13,099 bases of DNA from Thiotrichaceae bacterium. GTDB lineage: Bacteria > Pseudomonadota > Gammaproteobacteria > Thiotrichales > Thiotrichaceae. Shown here piece after piece: positions 1-7,578 of this stretch (positions are counted from its first letter, which is position 1; each line of letters starts with the position of its first letter). The stretch is from positions 1-13,099 of the forward strand of contig JANTHA010000029.1 in the NCBI GenBank assembly GCA_024762625.1, in the 5' to 3' direction. Both the position numbers and the translations under genes were made by a program. The notes under the pieces are model-generated. The model ran no database searches, was not told the DNA's origin, and saw only the letters and a list, made by a program, of their open reading frames with translations.

Positions 1-271
1 TTTAAATGAATGGTCCCAACCACTCATAAGCCCATGCGCCCTGAAGATAAAACACTTACCAACCAGACGCTAAAGACAACACCGCTGATTTTACAAAATC
101 AATCGTTTCAACCAAATTTTTGCGCGCTGTCGCCCTGAATATTCAATCACTTTATTATATATATTCTAAAACAGATTCATTTTAAAGGATTTTTCCTTAT
201 TTTTACAATAATTTTTTTACTCATGCAAAAATATCCGCATTTTTTTGTTCCGCAAGCAACCCAAAACAACC
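1..271. other. AT-rich intergenic region, no convincing gene
   Basis: This is the region downstream of pcm. The longest notable plus-strand frame is 34 codons (34-138), with no ribosome binding site and no recognisable product. Minus-strand frames close quickly. A minus-strand TATAAT lies at 159-154 in a run of alternating A and T, without a good -35, and might serve a gene to the left of the window. In many gammaproteobacteria pcm is followed by nlpD and rpoS, but no nlpD start is visible here. A weak 5-bp hairpin (AAGGA/TCCTT near 186-199) is followed by T-rich sequence on the plus strand, too weak to call a terminator. Confidence 0.5.
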
Positions 272-952
272 TTAAGATTCAGGGACCAGAGGAACAAAAA
301 TCACCTTTTCCAGCTCAGTTACCTTATATTGCAACTCAGTTGTTCGTATCACTTGCTGTAATTTTTGTTCATTCTGTTTTTGCCCTACCGGTATTATCAT
401 GGCTCCACCGATTTTAAGCTGTTGAATCAGGGCGGGCGGTATCTCTTCTGCGGCGGCCGTCACCATGATCGCTTCATAAGGAGCAGCTTCGGGCCAGCCC
501 CAAGAGCCATCCCCAAGATGGGTTCTGACATTGCGATAACCCAGCTTATACAGAATATCCCGGGAATGTCGATACAGCGCGCCAATGGTTTCAACCGTAT
601 GCAACTCCTTGACAAGACCGCCTAGCACTGCAGCCTGATAGCCTGATCCTGTTCCGACTTCTAGAACTTTTTCAATGGTATTATTTTCATTCCCCGCGTT
701 TTCCAGTAACAACTCCGTCATGCGCGCAACTATATAAGGCTGTGAAATGGTTTGCCCATGTCCGATAGGCAGCGCCGAGTCTTCGTAGGAGCGACTCGCC
801 AGGGCCTCATCAACAAACAAATGGCGTGGAACCAGACGCATCACACGCAATACCTCGGAATTAGCAATCCCTTTTTGTTGCAAACGATCAATCAATCTGT
901 CGCGCGTGCGCTGCGAAGTCATGCCGATCCCTTTTATATCCATCTTTTTCAT
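272..952 (-). CDS. pcm: Protein-L-isoaspartate O-methyltransferase (Pcm)
   Basis: This cytoplasmic repair enzyme uses S-adenosylmethionine to methylate L-isoaspartyl residues in aged proteins, starting their return to normal aspartate. With the chosen start it has 226 residues, slightly longer than the roughly 208 of E. coli Pcm. The family block [19 protein letters not shown] is at residues 62-80. SAM motif I ([11 protein letters not shown]) is at about 96-106, followed by [13 protein letters not shown] and the C-terminal FVPLV. I chose the ATG at 952 because it overlaps the surE stop as ATGA, which suggests translational coupling. An upstream in-frame TTG (967) and a downstream ATG (922) are alternatives. 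The latter follows an AAGGGA-like ribosome binding site and matches the N terminus of shorter homologues (MTSQRTR). Function is secure; the start is not. Confidence 0.96.
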   Translation of the reverse strand: MKKMDIKGIGMTSQRTRDRLIDRLQQKGIANSEVLRVMRLVPRHLFVDEALASRSYEDSALPIGHGQTISQPYIVARMTELLLENAGNENNTIEKVLEVGTGSGYQAAVLGGLVKELHTVETIGALYRHSRDILYKLGYRNVRTHLGDGSWGWPEAAPYEAIMVTAAAEEIPPALIQQLKIGGAMIIPVGQKQNEQKLQQVIRTTELQYKVTELEKVIFVPLVPES

Positions 953-1704
953 AATCGTTTTAGCCAATCGCCAGTAGATTGCAAAACGGCGTACTGTGTC
1001 AAGTCTATATGTATTGGCGTCACCGACACATACTTATTCTGAACCGCATGGAAATCGGTTCCTTCTCCGGCATCCTGCTCCTCTCCCACTGGCCCGACCC
1101 AGAAAATTTCATCTCCTCTTGGATCGGTCGTGCGCACCACCGGTTCTGATTTATGCCTGCGCCCCAATCGCGTTCCTTTAAACCCTTTCACTTCATTCCA
1201 GGGTATATCAGGCACATTGATATTCAAGAGAGTGGTTGAATCCGCCTCCAGAAAAGCAGGCAAATGATTTAGCAAAACCTCTACGGCCTTGAATGCTGTT
1301 TCATAATATTGAGGTTGATATGATGCGATTGATACCGCCAACGCCGGCAAACCCAGATTACGACCCTCCATCGCGGCGGCGACTGTACCGGAATAAATCA
1401 CATCATCTCCCATATTCGCGCCCGCATTAATACCGGAAATAACCAGATCTGGCTCTTCCTGTTCATCATATAATCCAGTTAGCGCCAGGTGGACGCAATC
1501 GGTGGGCGTTCCATTGACGCTATAAAATCGTTCGCCTCGCTGAGTAATTCTCAATGGCGTTTCAAGCGTCAGCGAATTACTTGCGCCACTACGATCGCGA
1601 TCCGGCGCAATGGTAAGCACATTTGCGATTTCGCCCAATCTATCCCGCAACAGATTTATCCCCGGCGCAATAAAGCCGTCATCATTGCTTAATAAAATAT
1701 TCAT
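949..1704 (-). CDS. surE: 5'/3'-nucleotidase SurE
   Basis: SurE is a divalent-metal-dependent phosphatase that removes phosphate from nucleoside 5'- and 3'-monophosphates, and in some bacteria from short polyphosphate. It is associated with stationary-phase survival. The 251-residue protein opens with the diagnostic [11 protein letters not shown]8 and D9, S39 (in [12 protein letters not shown]) and N93 (in [19 protein letters not shown]) match the family's metal and active-site ligands. An upstream in-frame TTG at 1728 would add eight residues before the canonical N terminus, so the ATG at 1704 is preferred. No strong Shine-Dalgarno sequence is visible. surE is the first gene of a surE-pcm pair and ends in a 4-nt overlap with pcm. 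The start lies only about 45 bp from the divergent Smr gene, so any promoter must sit in or near that gene's 5' end. Confidence 0.97.
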   Translation of the reverse strand: MNILLSNDDGFIAPGINLLRDRLGEIANVLTIAPDRDRSGASNSLTLETPLRITQRGERFYSVNGTPTDCVHLALTGLYDEQEEPDLVISGINAGANMGDDVIYSGTVAAAMEGRNLGLPALAVSIASYQPQYYETAFKAVEVLLNHLPAFLEADSTTLLNINVPDIPWNEVKGFKGTRLGRRHKSEPVVRTTDPRGDEIFWVGPVGEEQDAGEGTDFHAVQNKYVSVTPIHIDLTQYAVLQSTGDWLKRL

Positions 1705-1749
1705 GTGATATGTTTGAACATCCGTCAATCCAGAAACAAAAACCGACCT

Positions 1750-2376
1750 GTGGCGAAACTTGATCTCACAACCTTAAAAAAACAATTACTCGCAAAGCAA
1801 AAAGCCGAAAAAGCCGCGGCGAAAAAAGCGCGCATTCAGAAACAACGCGACAAGCATGAGCAAACTCTGTTTCAGCAGGCCATGAGCGATGTTGCGCCAT
1901 TAAAACAGGATAAAGTTTACCATGATAACAATAAACCCGTTGCCAGACGCATAGAAAAACGCATAGATGATGAAAATGCAAGGTCTGAGTTTCATGACCC
2001 GTTTTCTGACGAACAAGATATAATGGACGTCAAGCCAGAAGAAATACTGAGTTTCTGTCGAAACGGAATTCAGAAAAGCGCCTTTAGAAAATTACGCAGC
2101 GGCGCCTTACATATTTGTGATGAGCTTGACCTGCATGGCGCGACCCTGAAACAGGCTAAGCAAATGCTTGTTTATTTCCTGCAGGAAACCATCCAGATTG
2201 AAAACTGCTGCGTTCGGGTTATACACGGCAAGGGGCAGCGATCGAAAAATAACAAGCCGGTATTAAAAAGCCACGTTAATCGCTGGCTAAGCGAACATGA
2301 ACGAGTCCTTGCGTTTCATTCCGCCAAACCAAAGGACGGAGGCAGTGGAGCGCTTTATGTTTTGCTTAAGCGCTGA
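1750..2376 (+). CDS. Smr-domain protein (SmrA-like)
   Basis: The C-terminal half is a stand-alone Smr (small MutS-related) domain with LDLHG at residues 126-130, HGKG at 159-162 and a [10 protein letters not shown] terminus. This domain is known for nucleic-acid binding and, in several members, nicking endonuclease activity. The N-terminal helix motif [13 protein letters not shown] (40-52) is the one seen before the Smr domain in the proteobacterial SmrA/SmrB group. Ahead of it is a Lys/Ala/Gln-rich, probably helical stretch of about 38 residues. I chose GTG 1750 (208 residues). The longer frame from GTG 1705 would abut the divergent surE start and leave no room for promoters. Neither start has a good ribosome binding site. 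The specific target or cellular role is not known from sequence. Confidence 0.9.
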   Translation: MAKLDLTTLKKQLLAKQKAEKAAAKKARIQKQRDKHEQTLFQQAMSDVAPLKQDKVYHDNNKPVARRIEKRIDDENARSEFHDPFSDEQDIMDVKPEEILSFCRNGIQKSAFRKLRSGALHICDELDLHGATLKQAKQMLVYFLQETIQIENCCVRVIHGKGQRSKNNKPVLKSHVNRWLSEHERVLAFHSAKPKDGGSGALYVLLKR

Positions 2377-2423
2377 GACCTCACCGGGAAGTTTTCAACG
2401 TCATCATTCCATTCATAAATGAA

Positions 2424-2450
2424 AAAGGGGGCTTAAAGCCCCCCCCTTTT
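2424..2450. terminator. Bidirectional rho-independent terminator
   Basis: AAAAGGGGGC, a short TTAAA loop and a C-rich arm ending in TTTT form a G+C-rich stem. It is flanked by A residues on the left and T residues on the right. It lies between the convergent Smr gene (stop 2376) and DoxX gene (stop 2481) and can end transcription from both sides. The C run has eight C against five G, so the pairing register can slip. Confidence 0.85.
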
Positions 2451-2480
2451 CATGCATTAACTAACAAACAGCTTCTATTA

Positions 2481-3116
2481 CTATTCGTCCGTCGTATTAT
2501 CCAGATCGAATGGATCTTCTTGCTTGGCCGGATGCGTCTGATGAGCAGCATTGCCTGCAAGCAACTTATTATGGAGCCTGCGATATAAAAACCAGTCAAC
2601 GCTAAAGAAGCGACCTGCGCCCATAAAAAATAACGCAAGCAACATCAGAAAATAAATAAGCGCCTGACTGAATCCCGATATTTTCATATCAGCATAGCCA
2701 TGAGTCAGCAGTAATTCCTTTAATGCCGCGAACAGATCCTGTCCATGAAGGGCTGTCAATGCTGTCAAACCAACCAGAGCGAGCAATGGCAGAGAAATCC
2801 AGCGTACAGCAAAGCCGATCAACAAGAAAAAGGCGCTCAGAATTTCAAGTCCTCCCACCAGTCCAGGCAACATATCGCCCAGCGATCCAATAAACGGCGT
2901 ATTACTCATCGCTTCTGCGCTAGCCCTGTAAGTTTCCCCATTGACCCAGGTCATCGGGTTCCACCAGGTCGTATCCGCAGCCGTAAACAAACCCAGTTTC
3001 TGCTGGCCTGACACCCAGAATAAAGGCGCAAGAAATAATCGGAATAATAATGGCGGTAAAAAATCAAGCCATCTTAGCCATCCGAAGCTAAAAAATCCAA
3101 GTAAAAACTTAGTCAT
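2481..3116 (-). CDS. DoxX-family inner-membrane protein
   Basis: This 211-residue, very hydrophobic protein shows the DoxX pattern. It has an early arginine-containing segment (LLFRLFLAPLFWVSGQQKLG), a central segment GLVGGLEILSAFFLLIGFA, then two more hydrophobic helices, giving about four membrane spans. The C-terminal tail is acidic and hydrophilic (ending EDPFDLDNTTDE). An unusual insert rich in Trp and Asn (around residues 48-65) lies between the first two spans. The ATG at 3116 is preferred over a GTG at 3122 because AGGAGA (3130-3125) sits 8 nt upstream. DoxX-like proteins are often annotated as quinol- or redox-related, but the role is mostly uncharacterised, so I assign no reaction. 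It is transcribed alone, divergent from the dehydrogenase gene and convergent with the Smr gene. Confidence 0.85.
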   Translation of the reverse strand: MTKFLLGFFSFGWLRWLDFLPPLLFRLFLAPLFWVSGQQKLGLFTAADTTWWNPMTWVNGETYRASAEAMSNTPFIGSLGDMLPGLVGGLEILSAFFLLIGFAVRWISLPLLALVGLTALTALHGQDLFAALKELLLTHGYADMKISGFSQALIYFLMLLALFFMGAGRFFSVDWFLYRRLHNKLLAGNAAHQTHPAKQEDPFDLDNTTDE

Positions 3117-3175
3117 AAACACACTCTCCTTGATGAGATTTTATAACCTCTTATTTGACGGGTTTCTTGCTGGTT

Positions 3176-3205
3176 TTGCAAGTGAATTTTAGGATGATTT
3201 ATGAT
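3176..3205 (+). promoter_or_regulatory. Candidate sigma-70 promoter for the dehydrogenase gene
   Basis: TTGCAA (3176-3181) and TATGAT (3200-3205) are separated by 18 bp and lie 26 bp before the ATG at 3232. They match the sigma-70 consensus reasonably. The call rests on sequence only. Confidence 0.5.
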
Positions 3206-3231
3206 CAGTTCACTTTTTAAATTAAACAGCA

Positions 3232-4116
3232 ATGATAAACAACACCGATAAGACGCCAGCGAAAAAACATATTACCTTTATCGGACTTGGCGCAATGGGC
3301 TTTCCCATGGCGGGCCATCTTACCGGTCGGGAATATAAGGTAACCGTCTATAACCGCAGCAAAGCCAAGGCGATACGCTGGAAGAATAAATATCAGGGTG
3401 AGATCGCAACTACATTGACAGACGCGATCACTGACGCCGATTTCATTCTAAGTTGCGTAGGCAATGATAATGATGTGCGCGGTATTTATGACATTATCCT
3501 CCAACATGCCAAACCAGGCGCTATTTTAGTCGACCATACGACCACCTCTGCACAACTGGCCAGGGAGCTGGCGAAACTGGCGCGAAATAAAGAGATGGAA
3601 TTTATTGACGCGCCGCTATCCGGTGGGCAGATTGGCGCCGAACAGGGAGCCCTTACCATTATGGCGGGCGGCGACCAAACAAGCTTTGACAAGGCAAAAC
3701 CCGTTTTCGATTGCTACGCAAAATCAGCCACGTTGATTGGCGACTCAGGTTTTGGCCAAACCTGTAAAATGGTTAACCAGATATGCGTCGCCGGGGTATT
3801 ACAAGGCCTATCTGAAGGACTCAATCTGGCAAAAGCATCCGGCCTTGATGCATCAACCCTCGTTAATGTGTTGCGACATGGAGCCGCAAGCTCCTGGCAA
3901 ATGATCAACCGCACCGAATCCATGATGAATAATCAATTTGATTTTGGTTTCGCCATCGACTGGATGCGCAAGGATCTGTCTATCTGCTTTGATGAAGCAG
4001 AGAAACTTGACATAGAATTACCACTGAGCAAACTGATTGATCAACACTATGCGGAACTACAGCTAAAAGGCTATGGCCGCCTGGACACATCCGCGCTGAT
4101 TAAACAATTCGAATAA
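3232..4116 (+). CDS. NAD(P)-dependent beta-hydroxyacid dehydrogenase (3-hydroxyisobutyrate dehydrogenase family)
   Basis: This is a 294-residue soluble oxidoreductase of the family that includes 3-hydroxyisobutyrate dehydrogenase, tartronate semialdehyde reductase and GLYR1-type reductases. The Rossmann motif GLGAMGFPMAGHL is at residues 18-30. YNRS after the second strand (40-43) places an Arg where NADP-preferring members carry one. DHTTTSA is at 101-107, and the substrate loop DAPLSGGQIGAEQGALTIMAGG at about 126-147. The catalytic Lys is probably K179 in GQTCKMVNQ, with N182 nearby. Length is typical. The start has no strong Shine-Dalgarno sequence. It appears to be a single-gene unit divergent from the DoxX gene. 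The substrate (hydroxyisobutyrate, a C4 semialdehyde or another small beta-hydroxyacid) cannot be settled by inspection. Confidence 0.93.
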   Translation: MINNTDKTPAKKHITFIGLGAMGFPMAGHLTGREYKVTVYNRSKAKAIRWKNKYQGEIATTLTDAITDADFILSCVGNDNDVRGIYDIILQHAKPGAILVDHTTTSAQLARELAKLARNKEMEFIDAPLSGGQIGAEQGALTIMAGGDQTSFDKAKPVFDCYAKSATLIGDSGFGQTCKMVNQICVAGVLQGLSEGLNLAKASGLDASTLVNVLRHGAASSWQMINRTESMMNNQFDFGFAIDWMRKDLSICFDEAEKLDIELPLSKLIDQHYAELQLKGYGRLDTSALIKQFE

Positions 4117-4207
4117 CAAGCACATCTGGCCAATAAAAACCAGTCTCGCCGCAATGATTAAGACGATGCTTATTTCAAAGCTGAATTATGTACTCTGCGA
4201 GTTGCGG

Positions 4208-4216
4208 TGTTATACT
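4208..4216 (+). promoter_or_regulatory. Extended -10 promoter of the capsule export operon
   Basis: TGTTATACT is an extended -10 element (TGn plus TATACT) followed by a G+C-rich stretch. No good -35 is seen about 17 bp upstream, which is tolerated in extended -10 promoters. It predicts transcription from about 4223 and a leader of roughly 38 nt before ATG 4261. It also argues against the in-frame GTG at 4207 as a start codon. No JUMPStart/ops-like element is visible in the leader. Confidence 0.6.
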
Positions 4217-4260
4217 CCGCCGCGATAGTTCATGATGCACAATACGGAAGTCGCACAAAC

Positions 4261-4755
4261 ATGAGATTTATTGTTTTCCGGAGCTTTGCTACAAGGCCGT
4301 TGTTATTACGCCTGTTATGCAAGACTTTATCCGGCCAGCCTTTCAAAGGCATTAAAAATCTGGCGATGATTGGCTTTACGGTCATGCTAACAACGATGTT
4401 GGCGTCCTGTTCACAAATTGATAATTACAGCCAACGATTTTACAAGCCTAAACCACAGAAGGTATTTCAGTACACATATCAGGAGCCATCCCGCTCACAA
4501 TTGCCGGGCGATTTCGCCAGACAACTTGCAAATAACGCAGAAGGGTCGCAGGCCACACTCAGGCTAAACAAAAAATCAATAAAACGTGTTCGGCTTGGCA
4601 GACGTTATTTTTCTGCAAGTGGTTACATCTGCCGCAAGTACAGCGTGTTACAGTCAGCAGAACCTTATAAAGAATACGCTTCCTGCTTGATTGGCGGTCG
4701 CTGGCTTGATGCGAGCCCAATCACAAACAACCTACTCAGGGCCAGGGGCCGTTAA
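4261..4755 (+). CDS. Small lipoprotein with 17-kDa-surface-antigen-like C terminus
   Basis: This predicted lipoprotein (164 residues from ATG 4261) has a hydrophobic segment MIGFTVMLTTMLASC ending in a lipobox, with lipidated Cys at residue 50. The mature part is basic (several K/R pairs, such as KKSIKRVRLGRR). It ends with GYICRKYS, a gap, YASCLIGGRWLDAS (121-152). That spacing of Y-CR-Y, Y-x-x-C and G-x-W resembles the C-terminal domain of rickettsial 17-kDa surface antigens and related proteobacterial lipoproteins. The N-terminal region before the hydrophobic stretch is unusually long (about 35 residues). A shorter start at ATG 4366 would leave no charged n-region and has no ribosome binding site, while GGAAG (4246-4250) precedes 4261. 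It is the first gene of the capsule export operon, 10 nt before kpsE. Its role in export is inferred from position only. Confidence 0.75.
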   Translation: MRFIVFRSFATRPLLLRLLCKTLSGQPFKGIKNLAMIGFTVMLTTMLASCSQIDNYSQRFYKPKPQKVFQYTYQEPSRSQLPGDFARQLANNAEGSQATLRLNKKSIKRVRLGRRYFSASGYICRKYSVLQSAEPYKEYASCLIGGRWLDASPITNNLLRARGR

Positions 4756-4765
4756 AATAATACGC

Positions 4766-5881
4766 ATGATAAAACTATTCAGTTCTGCTTTATTCTGGCT
4801 ATTTTTTGTACTCCCACTGTCGCTGGGCGTGCTCTATTACATGGAATACGCCAGCAATCAATATCGCTCCACCGCTCATTTCACAATTGAAGAAAATGGA
4901 AAAACCACTATCGACCCGATTGGCGCCTTGACGGGCTTGTCCGGGCCTGTCCCCTCTACGCGCGACGCGCTGATTATCAAGGATTTCATTGAATCCAGAG
5001 AAGTCATAGAATTAATTAAACAAAAGGTTGATATCAAAAAGCTCTACGCCCGCATGGACAAGGATATTTTATCCAGGCTGGAGCCTGACGCCAGTATTGA
5101 AGATATTGTGGAATATTGGCATAAAAAAGTACGCGTGGATTTTGATTCCAGCTCAGGCATCACTAAATTAAGCGTCATGGCTTTTGAGCCGGAAGATGCG
5201 GTTAAAATAATCAAATCCATACTCACAGTTAGCGAAAATTTGATTAATAGACTATCTGAAAAAGCAAGATTGGATACGCTCCATTTTGCAGAAAAGGAAT
5301 TGAAAAAAGCGGAAGACAAGCTCAAGGAAACGCGTCGTAAAGTCATGCAATTCAGGGAACGGGAAAAGTCGCTCAGCCCTGAAAAAAATGTTGAAATCAA
5401 AATCTCGTTAATTGCATCACTGGAAGCAGATCTGGCTAAAGCGGAAGCAGATTTGCGCGGATTAAGAGCCCAGTTACAGGAAAATACCCCCAAGGTGCGC
5501 AATGCGCTTAATCGCGTTTCTTCGCTTAAACAGCAAATCAGGAAAGAAAAGGCGCGCGGCTCCATGAATGCCAGTAACGCACAAAGGAAAAATACCAAAA
5601 GCCTGAGCAAACTGATCGCCCGACACGAGGAATTGCTCACCGAACAAAGTTTTGCTGAAAAATCCTATGAATCGGCTCTGGTGCTAATGGAACAGGCGCG
5701 CATAGACGCCGCCAAACAACACCGTTATCTTACAGTCATCGTGCAGCCCCAGTTGCCGGAAGAAGCCGTTAAACCTGATCAGCCACACGATTATATCGTA
5801 CTGTTTTTATCCTGCCTGCTATTCTGGGGCATTTCCACTCTTGTCATCGCATCCATCAGGGATCATGCCGGCTGGGTATAA
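4766..5881 (+). CDS. kpsE: KpsE/BexC/CtrB-like capsule export inner-membrane adaptor
   Basis: This polysaccharide co-polymerase-type protein of ABC-dependent capsule export bridges the inner-membrane KpsMT transporter to the outer-membrane KpsD channel through the periplasm. The 371 residues show an N-terminal membrane span (about 6-26) and a Wzz-like domain beginning QYRSTAHFTI. A long charged coiled-coil follows (about 170-320, heptad-like runs of L, E, K and A). The family's proline-rich motif PQLPEEAVKPDQP is at 328-340, and a C-terminal membrane span at about 342-364 leaves only a few cytoplasmic residues. I chose ATG 4766, just after the lipoprotein stop (4753-4755), because the upstream frame adds no plausible family sequence. 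No clear Shine-Dalgarno sequence is seen, so expression may depend on coupling to the lipoprotein gene. The stop codon lies inside an 11-bp tandem repeat. Confidence 0.9.
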   Translation: MIKLFSSALFWLFFVLPLSLGVLYYMEYASNQYRSTAHFTIEENGKTTIDPIGALTGLSGPVPSTRDALIIKDFIESREVIELIKQKVDIKKLYARMDKDILSRLEPDASIEDIVEYWHKKVRVDFDSSSGITKLSVMAFEPEDAVKIIKSILTVSENLINRLSEKARLDTLHFAEKELKKAEDKLKETRRKVMQFREREKSLSPEKNVEIKISLIASLEADLAKAEADLRGLRAQLQENTPKVRNALNRVSSLKQQIRKEKARGSMNASNAQRKNTKSLSKLIARHEELLTEQSFAEKSYESALVLMEQARIDAAKQHRYLTVIVQPQLPEEAVKPDQPHDYIVLFLSCLLFWGISTLVIASIRDHAGWV

Positions 5882-5892
5882 GCTGGGTATAA
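5871..5892 (+). repeat. 11-bp perfect tandem duplication across the kpsE stop
   Basis: GCTGGGTATAA occurs twice without a gap (5871-5881 and 5882-5892). The first copy encodes the last codons and TAA stop of kpsE. The second lies in the spacer before kpsD and produces a TATAAT hexamer (5888-5893). Confidence 0.95.
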
Positions 5893-5942
5893 TATGACAA
5901 TTAAAAATGAAGCTCTAAAGAAGGACTAAAGTAAAGGACGAC

Positions 5943-7541
5943 ATGAATACGCATTCTTACGCATTGGTAAAATTCTGGATGATAGCCACAGGATTTCTAC
6001 TGCTTCTAATAAGCCAGTTGTGTGTAGCAGCAGCGCTTGCATCAACAGGTAACAGCCAGGCAAATCAGCCTTTTGGCGCCAATCTGTTTTCTGGAAAGTT
6101 TCAATCTCAGGCGAATGATGGTCTGGATCCCAATTATCGACTTATTCCGGGTGATAAAGTGGCGCTTCATATGTGGGGCCAGGTGACCATTGATGAAATC
6201 CTCACGGTTGACGCCAAGGGTAATATATTTATACCGGAAGTGGGCGAAGTTAATGTAGCTGGCGCTCGCGCCACCGAATTATCCACAATTGTCAAACAAA
6301 AAGTGGCGACCGTCTTCAGGGAAGGCGAAAACGTCTATGTCAATATTGTCACGGCGACGCCGATTAGCGTCTATGTAACCGGCCCGGTATTAAAACCAGG
6401 TCAATATTCAGGCGTCGCTTCGGATAGCGTACTCTCCTTTTTACACAAGGCGGGCGGCATAGATGGCAAACGCGGCAGTTATCGCAATATCAAGGTGCTG
6501 CGCGGCAACCGCACCATCGCTCAGTTTGATCTTTATCCATTTCTACTAAATGGCAAGCTAAAACACATCAAATTCAGGGATGGCGACACCATTGTGGTAG
6601 ACAGACTGGGCTCCACAGTTTCCGTCAATGGATATAGCCGCTACCCTTTCCTGTTTGAATTTCTCGGGCGACAAATGACCGGCAGACAATTAGTCCGCTA
6701 TGCGCGGCCCGAAGCAAAAGTCACGCATGTGCAGGTTTCCGGCACGCGAAACCGCAAACCCTGGTCGAGCTATCTTTATTATAATCAGTTTTTGAACACC
6801 CGATTGCTTGATGGCGACCGGGTGAGCTTCAAAACAGATGCGCGCCCTGAAACCACGCATATACGCGTAGAAGGCAGCCATCTTGGCAACTCATATTACG
6901 AGGTCAAACAAGGCGTCCGGCTCAAGGAAATGCTGGATTATATCGAGGTCGACCCTGAAGACGCTGACATCAAAAATATTTACCTGAAACGCAAAAGCGT
7001 CGCCACACAGCAAAAAAAGAACCTTAAAGAAAGCATTCAGCGCATCCAACGTAGTGTTCTGCTGGTTCCCGCCCAGTCTACCGGCGAAGCAGCGATACGA
7101 GCCGAAGAAGCCAAGCTGGTGCTTAAGTATATCGAACTGGCTCGCGAAACTGAACCGGAAGGACGGGTCGTGACAAGTGAAAACGGGCGCATCGCCAATA
7201 TCCGACTGGAAGACGGTGACGTAATTGTAATACCCAAAAAGAGCGATATTGTCACCGTCAGCGGCGAAGTCCAGATGCCCAGGGCGCAGGTATATGCGCG
7301 CAATGCAACCCTTCAGGACTATATAGATCGCGCCGGGGGCTTCGCTCAACGCGCCGACAGACAGCGCATCGCCGTCGTCCACCCGAATGGAGCAGTCCAC
7401 ATTAACGCAACACAACGCGTGATGCCTGGCGACCAGATTATTGTATTCCCACGAGTGGATCCCAAAAACATGCAAAACGCCAGGGACTGGCTACAAGTGC
7501 TTAGCCAGATTGCGGTTTCCGCCAGCGTCTTGGGATTCTGA
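5943..7541 (+). CDS. kpsD: KpsD-like polysaccharide export outer-membrane/periplasmic protein with SLBB domains
   Basis: This 532-residue exported protein of the Wza/KpsD (OPX) family forms the exit route for capsule polysaccharide. A signal peptide covers about residues 1-34 (hydrophobic core MIATGFLLLLISQLCVAA). Its Cys27 is not in a lipobox context, so like E. coli KpsD it looks non-lipidated. The polysaccharide-export domain starts DPNYRLIPGDKVALHMWG (62-79) and runs to about 137. SLBB-type domains follow at about 141-220 (VYVTGPVLKPGQY, later DGDTIVV), 305-335 and 436-503 (VTVSGEVQMPRA, AGGF, PGDQIIVFP). The C terminus WLQVLSQIAVSASVLGF could be a membrane helix. Length is close to the roughly 558 of KpsD. 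Purine-rich AAAGGA (5933-5938) precedes the ATG closely. It lies 61 nt after kpsE and upstream of kpsM. Confidence 0.92.
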   Translation: MNTHSYALVKFWMIATGFLLLLISQLCVAAALASTGNSQANQPFGANLFSGKFQSQANDGLDPNYRLIPGDKVALHMWGQVTIDEILTVDAKGNIFIPEVGEVNVAGARATELSTIVKQKVATVFREGENVYVNIVTATPISVYVTGPVLKPGQYSGVASDSVLSFLHKAGGIDGKRGSYRNIKVLRGNRTIAQFDLYPFLLNGKLKHIKFRDGDTIVVDRLGSTVSVNGYSRYPFLFEFLGRQMTGRQLVRYARPEAKVTHVQVSGTRNRKPWSSYLYYNQFLNTRLLDGDRVSFKTDARPETTHIRVEGSHLGNSYYEVKQGVRLKEMLDYIEVDPEDADIKNIYLKRKSVATQQKKNLKESIQRIQRSVLLVPAQSTGEAAIRAEEAKLVLKYIELARETEPEGRVVTSENGRIANIRLEDGDVIVIPKKSDIVTVSGEVQMPRAQVYARNATLQDYIDRAGGFAQRADRQRIAVVHPNGAVHINATQRVMPGDQIIVFPRVDPKNMQNARDWLQVLSQIAVSASVLGF

Positions 7542-7578
7542 TAGCATATAAACCAACAAACCCACGAATAGTCTTGAT

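Noticed and set aside
34..138. 34-codon plus-strand frame starting with ATG in the left intergenic region
   Set aside because: It has no ribosome binding site, no recognisable domain and low-complexity composition. It is within the range expected by chance.
4207..4260. GTG 4207 as the start of the lipoprotein
   Set aside because: It falls on the extended -10 element, and the extra 18 residues carry no signal-peptide character.
4693..4704. GGCGGTCGCTGG resembling the ops element of RfaH-regulated capsule operons
   Set aside because: It differs from the core GGCGGTAGC, lies inside the lipoprotein coding region rather than the leader, and has no surrounding JUMPStart sequence.
5044..5640. Long 198-codon minus-strand frame inside kpsE
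   Set aside because: It is antisense to a well-supported coiled-coil coding region. Its Ser/Leu-rich translation is what the reverse of a Lys/Glu/Ala-rich protein gives.
5894..5929. 11-codon ORF between kpsE and kpsD
   Set aside because: It has no ribosome binding site, is too short to support, and its ATG lies directly after the tandem repeat.
6891..7475. Long 194-codon minus-strand frame inside kpsD
   Set aside because: It is the shadow of a strongly supported gene, with no domain or ribosome binding site of its own.
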